Of a stretch of 64,000 nucleotides of DNA, positions 45,645 through 55,500 are shown piece after piece. Position 1 is the stretch's first letter. The number at the start of each line of letters is the position of its first letter. The notes beneath the pieces were generated by a model, which had not been told where the DNA came from, searched no databases, and worked only from the letters and a program-made list of their open reading frames with translations. A program made the translations under genes and the position numbers. This DNA comes from a virus, in the IMG/VR virus record IMGVR_UViG_3300027754_000064, positions 1-64,000 of that record; one strand, 5' to 3'.

Positions 45645-45938
45645 TTAACTCCTTAATGTTTCAAAACTAATAATCTTACCTAACTCTTCACCAAGGTCTT
45701 TATCCTCAGTAACAATATGTAATTTATTTTCGCTACGGTCACGGTGTCTATCGTATTGATGGTATTCAACGATGAATCCACCATTTGCTTTATACACAGT
45801 GAAGTTCATGCCAAATGAATTTAGGTTAGAGGTCTTGGGTGAACCAGCAATAGTTTGGTTTGCATAAACTTCTCCAACACTAGCATCTTTCAAAGAACTA
45901 TTGAATTTTTTGTTAAGCCAACGAATAATAAATTGCAT
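45645..45938 (-). CDS. Unknown small protein
   Basis: This 97-residue protein starts MQFIIRWLNKKFNSSLKDAS and contains a conserved-looking core (FTVYKANGGFIVEYHQYDRH and LHIVTEDKDLGEELGKIISF). The pattern of alternating strands with a final helix suggests a compact alpha/beta fold. Its ATG touches the stop of the GroES-like gene upstream. I recall no function for such proteins in T4-like phages. Confidence 0.65.
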   Translation of the reverse strand: MQFIIRWLNKKFNSSLKDASVGEVYANQTIAGSPKTSNLNSFGMNFTVYKANGGFIVEYHQYDRHRDRSENKLHIVTEDKDLGEELGKIISFETLRS

Positions 45939-46292
45939 TTAGATTACCTTATCACCCATAGTATGATCTAGCACAGGTTCGTCACTAACCATTAAAATAT
46001 CATTGTTATCTACTTTACGGATAGTAAGTTCACCTGAACTATCTTCAATTTTAATACCGCGAGTCCAACGACCGTGGCTAATTAAAATATATTGACCAAC
46101 TTGAACATCTTTTTGTTCAGGTCCAATCGCATATACACGACCCCAACGAGGTCTGATACCTGAATTTTTCATATCATCATTGGGAATAATAATTCCACCT
46201 GCACTGATACGCTCATCAAATGCCATGTCTGACACAATAACTGCATCATGCAAGGCTCGTAAATTATTAATCTTGTGTGGTTGTATTGCCAT
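45939..46292 (-). CDS. GroES/gp31-like co-chaperonin
   Basis: The 117-residue product has the co-chaperonin layout. NNLRALHDAVIVSDM is the first strand, DERISAGGIIIPNDDMKNS is the mobile loop with the hydrophobic GGIIIP tripeptide region that binds GroEL, RWGRVYAIGP is the next strand, VQVGQYILISHGRWTRGIKI is the barrel, and NNDILMV closes it as in GroES (ESDILAI). T4 gp31 and related proteins replace GroES to fold the large capsid protein with host GroEL. The overlap of 26 bases with the upstream gene and AAAGGAG at about 46310 suggest coupled translation. Confidence 0.85.
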   Translation of the reverse strand: MAIQPHKINNLRALHDAVIVSDMAFDERISAGGIIIPNDDMKNSGIRPRWGRVYAIGPEQKDVQVGQYILISHGRWTRGIKIEDSSGELTIRKVDNNDILMVSDEPVLDHTMGDKVI

Positions 46293-46689
46293 TTTTACTA
46301 TTAATCTCCTTTGATTTAATTTCTTTAACTTCCACTTTACTTTCTTTGACTTCTAAAGCCTTAATTTCTTCAACTTCTAAATCATCTTCAAACTCAGCCT
46401 CAAGTTCTTTTTCAAATGTGGTTAATTCTTCTTTAACTACGTCAGGTTTGACCTTGTTTCTTTCAATGGGCTGAGATGGTTTTCTAACTACATTGGCTGA
46501 ACGGTTACCTACAGTTTTTGCATAGTTTTCGTTAACTCTATTAGTAGCGCTTTTGATTACCTTTCCAGTAGAATCAATTGTGTCACCGCGAGCATTAACT
46601 TTCATATTACCAACTGCTCTTGCCTTTTCGTTTTTAGCAGCCAATGCTCCCATGTCTACTACTTTTCCCATTGCTGTTTTATATTTCAT
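46267..46689 (-). CDS. Unknown charged protein upstream of the co-chaperonin
   Basis: This 140-residue protein starts MKYKTAMGKVVDMGALAAKN. The N-terminal half (ARAVGNMKVNARGDTIDSTG) is small and basic; the C-terminal half is a highly charged Glu/Lys region (FEKELEAEFEDDLEVEEIKA, ESKVEVKEIKSKEIN) that is probably disordered or coiled coil. It has a strong AAGGAG ribosome-binding site (46697-46702) and an AATAAATA promoter, so it opens a transcript. It has no recognised function. Confidence 0.65.
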   Translation of the reverse strand: MKYKTAMGKVVDMGALAAKNEKARAVGNMKVNARGDTIDSTGKVIKSATNRVNENYAKTVGNRSANVVRKPSQPIERNKVKPDVVKEELTTFEKELEAEFEDDLEVEEIKALEVKESKVEVKEIKSKEINSKNGNTTTQD

Positions 46690-46710
46690 AATGAAACTCC
46701 TTATATAGAA

Positions 46711-46718
46711 TATTTATT
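46711..46718 (-). promoter_or_regulatory. Late promoter (ATAAATA type)
   Basis: The minus strand reads AATAAATA 21 bases before the ATG at 46689, with AAGGAG between them. The box overlaps the stop codon region of the DnaE-like gene, as is common for internal promoters in compact phage operons. Confidence 0.6.
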
Positions 46719-47220
46719 TTAAGAATTCATCAATTGATAAATCATAATATAATGAATTAATACGGTGAACTCCTAACAAAAATAGTACAAAACTGGCTAC
46801 ACTACTACCTCTACCCACGCCCCATACTATATTATTTGCTCTCATAGTATCTACAAAATACTTGAGATAGCGTAACAAATCAAACATTTCCCGTTCTTGG
46901 AATAATATTAATTCTTCACCAACTCTTTGTAGTTCTTCATCGTTTTTACACAAGTCTAATACATATTTGGCAATGTCAAAATTCTTATACTCTTCGGGCA
47001 TTAACCAATTATTTTGTAACCTATTGTCAAATTCTTCAATAGTTAATTTAGGATCGGAATAGACTGTAGTATGTGGTACATCAGACAAATCTAATATATC
47101 TGAAAACTGTATGGGTTTTTCTACCAAAACTTGTTTTAGTTTTCGTACAGGGTCCCTCAAATATATTTCACAGATATCACTTTCTGTGTAAATTTGCTGC
47201 CCGTACAAATCTGTTTTCAT
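46714..47220 (-). CDS. Short DnaE-like protein (DNA polymerase III alpha motif, no catalytic Asp)
   Basis: The 168-residue protein ends with MRANNIVWGVGRGSSVASFV and LLGVHRINSLYYDLSIDEFL, which matches the palm segment of bacterial DNA polymerase III alpha around VGPGRGSGAGSLVAY and the LDPLxFDLLFERFL helix. In DnaE the catalytic aspartates (PDFDxDF) follow immediately after, but this gene stops first, so it cannot be a polymerase by itself. Residues 1-100 resemble no polymerase domain I can name. I chose ATG 47220 with AAGAGG upstream; a GTG at 47235 is an alternative. It may be a regulatory or structural derivative rather than a broken gene. Confidence 0.6.
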   Translation of the reverse strand: MKTDLYGQQIYTESDICEIYLRDPVRKLKQVLVEKPIQFSDILDLSDVPHTTVYSDPKLTIEEFDNRLQNNWLMPEEYKNFDIAKYVLDLCKNDEELQRVGEELILFQEREMFDLLRYLKYFVDTMRANNIVWGVGRGSSVASFVLFLLGVHRINSLYYDLSIDEFLK

Positions 47221-47257
47221 AACTGATTGTAACACCTCTTAAGGTAAATATCAAGAG

Positions 47258-47857
47258 TTACTTGTCCAAATTCAAGAAAACAATCTCGTTGTCAGTAGAA
47301 CTGTCTTTTTGCTTCCAAGCTAATCCCAAATCGATCCAATCATTGGTATCTTTTTTAAGTTCAACTATTTTGTCTTTTTTGTTTAATTTCTTTGCCCAAT
47401 CTGTAATACAGGGTCCAGAATTATTCCACCAAGAAACATTTCTATTCCAAAAATCAACATGTTCATCATGGGTAACATAAAACTCTACATCATCGGATAT
47501 TAATGATGAAATTTTTATTTGTGTGACATATAATTTACTGTCAGTAATAGTATTAATCTTTTTTAATAACACCAAAGCTATTATCTGATCATATGGTTCT
47601 TCGGGCAATGTACAAACTCTTAATCCTGCTTTAATATAATTTTCAATTACAGTTTTATTAGTTTCATGTACAAAAATACAATTGTCTAATCCATTGATAA
47701 ACAAATGCTTAATACGGTCTAGTGCGATATTTTGTATTGATATATCTTCAACCGTTACTTCCATATAAAGCCTAATATTATAGGTATTAATTAGGAATTT
47801 ATTTTCATAATATAATCCTGCTTGAAAGGCAAAATCTTTTGATACTCTAGCGCTCAT
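47258..47857 (-). CDS. Unknown protein
   Basis: This 199-residue protein (MSARVSKDFAFQAGLYYENK) appears to be a soluble alpha/beta protein with Asn, Asp and Trp-rich C-terminal segments (HDEHVDFWNRNVSWWNNSGP). YNIRLYMEVTVEDISIQNIA and YIKAGLRVCTLPEEPYDQII look like alternating strands and helices. It overlaps the 78-residue coiled-coil gene upstream by 11 bases. No family is recognised. Confidence 0.6.
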   Translation of the reverse strand: MSARVSKDFAFQAGLYYENKFLINTYNIRLYMEVTVEDISIQNIALDRIKHLFINGLDNCIFVHETNKTVIENYIKAGLRVCTLPEEPYDQIIALVLLKKINTITDSKLYVTQIKISSLISDDVEFYVTHDEHVDFWNRNVSWWNNSGPCITDWAKKLNKKDKIVELKKDTNDWIDLGLAWKQKDSSTDNEIVFLNLDK

Positions 47858-48083
47858 TTTGTTTCTTTATATCAATCTTTGAACTAATATTTTGTTTTTT
47901 TATGAGATCATCCATTTTCTTTTGGTATTCATCTTTATAACTACCGATTGCCATTTGTAATTGATGAATTAATGGACCATTTCCAGTCCTATAAGCAAAA
48001 TTTAATTTTCCAGTGAGATCAGATATCGTAGTTTGTAAGTCTTCTAGTTTTTTATCAGATAAATCAGTTATGAATGGATGCAT
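47847..48083 (-). CDS. Small helical coiled-coil protein
   Basis: This 78-residue protein is predicted to be almost all helix, with heptad-like leucines (LSDKKLEDLQTTISDLTGKL, LIHQLQMAIGSYKDEYQKKM) and a basic C-terminus (KKQNISSKIDIKKQNER). Small helical proteins of this size often act in phage head or tail assembly. It sits between a fibre-like gene and an unknown gene with almost no spacing. Function is unknown. Confidence 0.6.
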   Translation of the reverse strand: MHPFITDLSDKKLEDLQTTISDLTGKLNFAYRTGNGPLIHQLQMAIGSYKDEYQKKMDDLIKKQNISSKIDIKKQNER

Positions 48084-48087
48084 TTAA

Positions 48088-49362
48088 TTACCATGAATTA
48101 AGAGGAATTCTTCGCCAAATATCAGACCCTACATATATGTTAGCAGTTGTAGCAGTAGCATTAGAACTTAATGTTAATGTTGTACCTGCTACACCATTTG
48201 TCCTAGATTGACTAATAGTTATATTCGGGCTAGATATAGTTTTAATATAATAGACTGTATTTGCAACTATTTCTGCAATATTTGCTGTAAAAATGATTGG
48301 AGCATTAACTACTAGACTAGTGGTATTGTTTAATGTTATCACATTGGTTGTCACTGTAGTGTTTGCAACATTTTTATTATAAACTGTAGAATTATAATCA
48401 TCAGTAGATACATACAAGTATCTTGCAGGATTAGCAAACATTGTAGTGCCTGAAGCATTTGCCCCAATTGCAATATTAGCCCCACCGATAGATGATGACA
48501 CAGTAAATGTAGTACTAGACACTACATTTCTTACATAATATGTTGTTCCTACTACGATATTACCTGCAAGTGAAGTACCGGTAAATACTATTGGTAAATC
48601 AGTATATAGTTGTGTAGTATTGCCTGAAGTTGTAAGATATGGGTCTGTATTAGCAACGGTGATTGTTAATTGATTAACGCTAGGATCAACTGCTACTGTT
48701 CCTGCTACATCACCTTGAAATCCAGTTGGTGCTGGACTTCTTTGTTGAATTTGTGTAGATTGTCTTGGTCTATTATATGGTTCAATTGTAATAGTATTAC
48801 CGCAATCTAAACTACTTAATCTGTAATCTAGTTGAGATACATTATAAGGGGTAGTAATATTTGAAGTACCAATAATATAATTTTCTAAACTAGTTAAACC
48901 AAAATTGTTATTTGATACTACTACTTCGCTAGGCCAAGTGATTACCGCATTTGCATTACTAATTGCCAATTGTAATTGAACATTACTCTGAGTGCCAGTA
49001 GGAGCCCAGTTACCAAATTGAAAGGTAGTATTAGCCGTAACAGTACCATATTGTACGTCACCTAATGAAACATCAACTAATACTGTGCCGGATAAGCTAT
49101 TGCCCAAATTAAAAGTAGTTGCTCTAAAACTTCTCGTACTGGCATTGCTAATCAAAGTATTAGCCATGTTATTGTCTACAGTGGTATTATTTAATGCGGA
49201 CTTGACAACAACTTTGTTTTGTAAATCAGTGATCTCCGTACCGGCGGTATCAATATTAGTTTTTATAGCATTGAAATTATTCCTAAACCCTTGGCTACTA
49301 TTATTCTGCCCGGGTGTAGGATAATTAACATCTATTCCGTTTGTATTAATTGCGCTACTCAT
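48088..49362 (-). CDS. Tail fibre/baseplate-type structural protein
   Basis: This 424-residue protein starts MSSAINTNGIDVNYPTPGQN and continues SSQGFRNNFNAIKTNIDTAG, an attachment helix also seen in degenerate form at the N-terminus of the 2620-residue protein (IRTAFQKVQENFTEIYSG). The rest is Thr/Asn/Val-rich beta structure with repeated units (TTYYVRNVVSSTTFTVSSSI and TVYYIKTISSPNITISQSRT). The unit TxYYxKxIxSxTxFTIS also appears in 49383-51902. A likely role is a baseplate or fibre connector. No enzymatic motif is present. Confidence 0.75.
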   Translation of the reverse strand: MSSAINTNGIDVNYPTPGQNNSSQGFRNNFNAIKTNIDTAGTEITDLQNKVVVKSALNNTTVDNNMANTLISNASTRSFRATTFNLGNSLSGTVLVDVSLGDVQYGTVTANTTFQFGNWAPTGTQSNVQLQLAISNANAVITWPSEVVVSNNNFGLTSLENYIIGTSNITTPYNVSQLDYRLSSLDCGNTITIEPYNRPRQSTQIQQRSPAPTGFQGDVAGTVAVDPSVNQLTITVANTDPYLTTSGNTTQLYTDLPIVFTGTSLAGNIVVGTTYYVRNVVSSTTFTVSSSIGGANIAIGANASGTTMFANPARYLYVSTDDYNSTVYNKNVANTTVTTNVITLNNTTSLVVNAPIIFTANIAEIVANTVYYIKTISSPNITISQSRTNGVAGTTLTLSSNATATTANIYVGSDIWRRIPLNSW

Positions 49363-49382
49363 AATTCATTTCCATATAGTAT

Positions 49383-51902
49383 TTAGTACTGAGATTCGTC
49401 AGGTAAAATTGTTTGACGGGGGAATAGTACATAAAAATCTTTACTATCAACAGGATCGGGAACAGGTGTTCCACTAGGTAAACCAGTCCACGTGGGCGGT
49501 ACTAACCTATTATCATAGTTATATGTCATACTCTTGTCTACACTAAATCTATCAATTCTAAAATTAATCATATTTAATGTATATGGCAAACCATCAGCCT
49601 GTGTCCAATTATTATTAATATTATTTTTTATAATTTCTGCACCACCCGGTTGAGTATAACATATTACCCAAGCTTGAGTATACCCCAATGTACTACCATC
49701 TATTTGTTGACTAGTCATCCATAATGGTAACAATCTACTATCATATTCTTGCCCCAATACTTGTGCTACTCGGTTACGCATATTATATAAACTATTTGGA
49801 TATAATGTACGGGCGTATCCTGGAGTTAAGCTGGTATAGTACAGTTGTCCTAATATATCTTCATAGCTGGTAAACACATTTGTTACACTAGTATACCATG
49901 GACCTTGACCTAAATCAATTAATACTGGCCAATATATTGAACTTGCCACACTAACACCCTTAGGGTTAACTAAATTATCTATAACTTGACTATACACTAC
50001 TTCATAAATTATATTACCATTCTCATCTCTTGCAATGGCAGTTTTTAATTCGCCTAATGTAATGTTCCTCCAATAATGATTTCTAGTTACAGCCGCAATG
50101 TACTCAGCTACATCACTAGCATATATACCATATGCGTGTTCGTAAATTACACTAGATGCTTTACCAAAATAAATGTCATTGGGACGATATAATAAATCAT
50201 AAGGTATTAGTGTATCATCATTCAATAAAGAATCAATCATAACTCTATCTTGTATACTAGGAGTAGCTTTTATGTACAATGTATCAGTAGGTTGACTAAA
50301 TTCTTGCAATACAGTTAATGTAAAGGTTCTATTAGAAAATACTATAGGATAAATTGGTGAGTATGCTTGTATTGTAAAGGTAAATACTGTGTTATCACCT
50401 TGTTCTAATAAATTAGCGGTAGGTTGATCTGCTACATACCCAGTTATTTGTCCATTAGACAAAAGTGTTAAATTCGGGGGCAATTCCCCGTCTATAACCC
50501 TAAATTGTAATGCAACATCTGCTGTCGCTGATACACCTTTTGTACTTACAGTACCATTAAAAATAGTTCCTAAATTACTAGGAGTAACCCATGTAATAAC
50601 ACCTGTTATTGCATTTGCTAAATTAAATGAGAAGTTAAAAAAGGGTGTTTGTATTGTTGGGTTGGCTGTTTTATAAACAGCAACACCAAAATTAAATTGG
50701 TTAATACCTTCAGTTGATATCGAAGGAGTACCTGTTATCCAACCTGTTGCACTGTCACCGGTAAGTGCAGATGGTAACTCTGAGTATACATAAGTAATAC
50801 CATTGCCATCAAAATCATGTCCAATTATCTTAAATGCAAAATAATTATCACTTTGGATAGTTCCAATAAATGCCAGTGAACTTGGGGGATATGTATCATT
50901 ATATCCACTATCTATCGGCGGTAATACATAATATCCATAATATGGATCAGCATCAGTTATGTTAAATGATTGTGGTCTAGTATTATATATTGTAGGTGTT
51001 CTGCTATTTGCAGGAAAGCCTGGACCACCTTGACTTATGGGAGTATTCTGATTTATGATAGTCATACTATATGACCCTGAATCTCCTCCTAATGGACTGT
51101 TTAATGTTAATGTAAAAACATATGACCTAATAGTTGGTTGTCCAATTGAAAGTGTAGGCAATGTAACTGTCATAAATCCTGTACCACTAGCAAGCGCTAA
51201 TGTAGGACCGTTTTGAGTAGTACTTATTGTAAAAGTAGTACTATCTATGATACTTTTAATATAATAAGTAATACCTGCTTCTAAACCACCAAATACCGAG
51301 GCCCCGGTAAACACGACTGGTCTACCAAGAGCGAATCCTGTTGTAGTTAAACATGTAATTATATTAGTAGTTTCTGTTACAGTTGCCGCTGTAACAACTT
51401 CAGGTAATGTCACTGACGCTGTAGGTGGTTCAGCATATCCTCTTATTAATCCAGTTTGATTAATTTCTAGTCCTACGGGCAGCGCTCCCTCTATCAATGA
51501 AATAGTTACAGGATTCTCTGAATCAGGATTAGCATATTCAATTTGAAGTTCTATCCACACACTGTCGTTTGACGTTAAAATACTACCAGATGGGGTGACA
51601 AAAGATGGTATTGCAGTGCCAGAGATAGTCATTGAAAATGTTCTATCTCTTATGTTTCCTAAATTATCAGTGGCTCTTATAGTAAAAGTTGATGTAGTTT
51701 CTTGTGTTACTAATGAAGGTGTACCGTAGATTGTTCCTAGGATATCAATTGATAATCCTGCCGGTAAAATAGCACTTAGTAATGTATAAGTTACACTGGT
51801 GGCAGGAGCCACTGGTGTGGCTATTAATTGCGTAATAGTAGAAATTCCCGATGGGAAAGTTCCTAAAGTTCCTGCTGGTGTAGTCCAAATTGGTTGTGCC
51901 AT
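49383..51902 (-). CDS. Large structural protein with putative Ig (He_PIG) domains
   Basis: The 839-residue product starts MAQPIWTTPAGTLGTFPSGI and contains at least four He_PIG-type Ig repeats (for example LSAILPAGLSIDILGTIYGT, IEGALPVGLEINQTGLIRGY, YSELPSALTGDSATGWITGT and DGELPPNLTLLSNGQITGYV). A TYYIKSIIDSTTFTIST unit links it to the gene downstream. The C-terminal 280 residues (TLYIKATPSIQDRVMIDSLL; VYSQVIDNLVNPKGVSVASS) are distinct, aromatic-rich and acidic near the end (ILPDESQY). This is probably a baseplate-associated or whisker-like protein of marine T4-like phages. Confidence 0.75.
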   Translation of the reverse strand: MAQPIWTTPAGTLGTFPSGISTITQLIATPVAPATSVTYTLLSAILPAGLSIDILGTIYGTPSLVTQETTSTFTIRATDNLGNIRDRTFSMTISGTAIPSFVTPSGSILTSNDSVWIELQIEYANPDSENPVTISLIEGALPVGLEINQTGLIRGYAEPPTASVTLPEVVTAATVTETTNIITCLTTTGFALGRPVVFTGASVFGGLEAGITYYIKSIIDSTTFTISTTQNGPTLALASGTGFMTVTLPTLSIGQPTIRSYVFTLTLNSPLGGDSGSYSMTIINQNTPISQGGPGFPANSRTPTIYNTRPQSFNITDADPYYGYYVLPPIDSGYNDTYPPSSLAFIGTIQSDNYFAFKIIGHDFDGNGITYVYSELPSALTGDSATGWITGTPSISTEGINQFNFGVAVYKTANPTIQTPFFNFSFNLANAITGVITWVTPSNLGTIFNGTVSTKGVSATADVALQFRVIDGELPPNLTLLSNGQITGYVADQPTANLLEQGDNTVFTFTIQAYSPIYPIVFSNRTFTLTVLQEFSQPTDTLYIKATPSIQDRVMIDSLLNDDTLIPYDLLYRPNDIYFGKASSVIYEHAYGIYASDVAEYIAAVTRNHYWRNITLGELKTAIARDENGNIIYEVVYSQVIDNLVNPKGVSVASSIYWPVLIDLGQGPWYTSVTNVFTSYEDILGQLYYTSLTPGYARTLYPNSLYNMRNRVAQVLGQEYDSRLLPLWMTSQQIDGSTLGYTQAWVICYTQPGGAEIIKNNINNNWTQADGLPYTLNMINFRIDRFSVDKSMTYNYDNRLVPPTWTGLPSGTPVPDPVDSKDFYVLFPRQTILPDESQY

Positions 51903-51903
51903 T

Positions 51904-52524
51904 TTACCCTTGAAGCAAATTCAATGCAATTTGATAATGATGCTTTCTATCTTCCAATCCAATAGTTCCGCCATTAATTCTTTTAGTCAATGTAACAAAA
52001 TCATCACGGTCGCAATATTGATTTAATTTATTATTATCCCAAAACCATGCTGCACTAACTAATGCGCCGTTTGGAGTTTCTAAATAGGCTACTGTATCAT
52101 CAATACTCATGTCCAGTGCCTGTGCAAACTTAGTATAATTATCTCTTCCTGTTAACTGTATTAATCCACGCCCACAAAAACGATATCCATCACCTGATTC
52201 TTCAGAACCATTTTTCATTCTGTTAGCATATACACGATTAGCAATCTTTTCTGGTTTCTTCTCGTATTGCTTTGCAGTAGCTTCATCGGGGAAGTATTTT
52301 TTGAAAGTAGTCATCAACCCTTTAGCACTATAATTTAAATTTTCTTTTATAGCAGTAAACCCACCTGATTCGTGTGCTACTTGTGCTAAAAACCCTGCTA
52401 TTCTTTTTGGGTTGTCAAACATTTCATAATATTGACCCACTGTGTTAATCGGTTCAACGTAATTTTCTAAAATTGCAGGTTTTGTTTTTGGACAAATTGC
52501 TCTTAATATATCTAATGTTATCAT
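51904..52524 (-). CDS. Endolysin, GH19 (chitinase class I-like) lysozyme
   Basis: The 206-residue protein shows the GH19 core: FLAQVAHESGGFTAIKENLN gives the first catalytic Glu at E52 and a second Glu at E61, the same nine-residue spacing as in the phage SPN1S endolysin. YANRMKNGSEESGDGYRFCG and RGLIQLTGRDNYTKFAQAL form the substrate cleft. Phage GH19 enzymes cleave the peptidoglycan glycan strand. There is no signal peptide, so export needs the holin at 9650-10300. AAGGAAA precedes the ATG. It lies between fibre-type genes, far from the holin. Confidence 0.9.
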   Translation of the reverse strand: MITLDILRAICPKTKPAILENYVEPINTVGQYYEMFDNPKRIAGFLAQVAHESGGFTAIKENLNYSAKGLMTTFKKYFPDEATAKQYEKKPEKIANRVYANRMKNGSEESGDGYRFCGRGLIQLTGRDNYTKFAQALDMSIDDTVAYLETPNGALVSAAWFWDNNKLNQYCDRDDFVTLTKRINGGTIGLEDRKHHYQIALNLLQG

Positions 52525-52533
52525 AATATTTCC

Positions 52534-55500
52534 TTATGCGTATGTAGCGCCTACTGTATACCACTGAGTTGTAGTTGGTGCAATAAATTGTATTGTTGCG
52601 TTCGCAACTTGCGTCAATCCTGCATTGGCTGCTAGTGCATTAATTGCTGCCCCAGTTGCAGGGTATACTAATAAACTGTTTGCACTACTATTAGTAATAG
52701 TTAATACCATACCAGCTACTGCTGTTGGTAATACTACACCATTGCCAGATAGAACAGTAGAAACAATGTTCATCTCTTTAGTCAATGCTGTAGCAGTACC
52801 TTGAGTAGAACCTGCTGCTGATATTGCAGTACCAACTGAACGTATGTGATATGATGTTACTGTTACATTACCTGCTGATATATTACCAGTAGTACTAATA
52901 GTATTACTACCAGCAGCCACGATACCAATTAAATTACCGCCAGTTATATTACCTGTACCAGTAATTACCCCACTACCAAAGCCTAAGTTACCGACGTTCG
53001 CATTACCTGAAATATTTGCTGTACCGGTGATATTAGCACCAGTGCCGGTTACAACGAACACATTAGCATTACCAACTGCTGATAAATTAATATTGGCATT
53101 TGCTACAATAGATATGTTGCTGTTACCATTAATAAATGTACCAGTAAAATAATTAGCACTTACTAAGTTTGCTCCAGTAATATTACCACCGGTTCCAGAG
53201 CCTACTGTAATATTACCAACGTTAGTATTACCAGTGATGTTAGCAGTACCAGTGATGTTTGCACCAGTTCCAGTTACAACTAGCACATTAGCATTACCAA
53301 CCGCACTTATATTAACGTTTCCGTTAGCAGCAGGTATATTAACATTACTATTACCGTTTGCGTGAATACCAATCAAGTTACCACCAGTAATATTACCAGT
53401 AGTAGTAATTGTATTTGACCCAGCAGCGATAATACCAATTAAGTTACCACCAGTAATGTTGCCGGTACCAGTAATTACACCACTACCAAAGCCTAAGCTA
53501 CCTACGTTAGCATTACCTGAAATATTTGCTGTACCGGTGATATTAGCACCAGTGCCGGTTACAACGAACACATTAGCATTACCTGCTGCACTTATATTAA
53601 CGTTTCCATTAGCGGCAGGTATATTGACGTTACTATTACCATTTGCATGAATACCGATTAAGTTACCTGCAAAAGTAACGTTACCTGCAAGATAACTATT
53701 ACCTGCTGCTACAAATAATGAATATGGATTAGTAATTGTAGCATTTGTATTAGCAACTGGCGCACCTGCAATATAAAACGTTGCTGCGTTAGTAAATGTA
53801 ACAGTAGCATTTGCTGCTGCTAAGTTTGGTGCTGCTATTGCGTGTATTGCTGCATTAGCGATAGTAGCACTGGCTGCTGCTGAATTATCTGTATAGGTAG
53901 AGAATATTGCACGAATACCCAAATTACCTGTTATAGTTGATACATTGGCATTACCTGTAGCAGCACCTGATGCTGTATAGTTATTTGCAAATACAGTTCC
54001 GTTTGCTGCATTAGCAATGATAGTAGAAGCGTTTGCTATGTTACCATTAACTGTAGTAATATTACCTGTTGTAGCAATTAATGTTGTTGTACCTAAGTTA
54101 CCAGTGTTAGCATTACCTGAAATATTTGCTGTACCACTAATATTTGCTCCAGTACCAGTAATTGTCAATGTAGTATTACCAACAGCCGCTATTGTGACAT
54201 TGCCGTTTGCAGTTGCAATGTTGACATTACTATTACCGTTGGCTAAAATACCATATAGATTACCAACAAATGTAGTTGCGTATAATGCACCATTACTTGT
54301 GTTTGCAACGAACGCAGCGTTAGCGTTCATTTGTACGTTACCTGTTAATGCATTAGTAAAGTTAACATAATAGTTACCTGTAGATGCTGTAGTAATAGTA
54401 CTATAGTCCGAAACGTTAGCATAAGCAACACTAAGATTAGAAACACGAGTTGTACTTGTTACTACTAACGGCGCAGTACCGGTTGCTATGTTTGATATTA
54501 GTTGAGGTGAAGTAACGTTTGCTGAAGCAAGTACTTGAGCAGTTCCAATATTACCAACGTTAGCATTACCTGAAATATTTGCTGTACCGCTGATATTTGC
54601 ACCAGTACCAGTAATTGTCAATGTAGTATTACCAACCGCTGCTATTGTCACGTTACCGTTTGCTGTAGCAATATAAACGTTACTATTACCATTAGCAAGG
54701 GTACCGATAAAGGTGTTAGCACTTATTACGTTAGAACCAGTAATATTACCACCTGTACCGCTACCAACAGTGAGAACATTACTACTAGCATTAAACGCTA
54801 GACCACTAGTACTTACTTTTACTGTTTGAGTGCTTCCTGCAGCGGCAACCATTACTGGGTATAATGGGTTAGTTGTTGTATCATTTGTTGCGTTGAGTGA
54901 TGTTGACGTACCTGCAACACCGCTGTATCCTGATGTACCAGAATATCCACTTACACCTGATCCTGAGTATCCGCTTACACCTGCATTACCTGAGTATCCA
55001 CTGACACCTGTGTATCCACTTATTCCGGTGTACCCACTGACCCCAGTATATCCACTGATACCTGATGTACCACTTACGCCTGTATATCCTGATATACCTG
55101 TGTATCCACTTATGCCTGAAGTACCTGAGTATCCACTTCTCCCTGATGTGCCGGTGTATCCACTGATACCAGATGTACCACTTGTACCAGTGTAACCACT
55201 TACACCTGAAACACCAGTGTATCCACTTACCCCTGTATATCCACTAACACCAGTGTAACCACTAACACCAGTGTAACCACTTATCCCTGATGTACCAGTA
55301 TATCCGCTTATACCTGATCCTGAGTATCCACTGATACCTGATGTACCACTGATACCTGATGTACCACTGATACCTGATGTGCCACTTGTACCAGTGTAAC
55401 CACTTATTCCTGATGTACCTGAGTATCCACTTACACCTGTATATCCACTAACACCAGTGTATCCACTTATACCTGATGTACCAGTATATCCACTAATACC

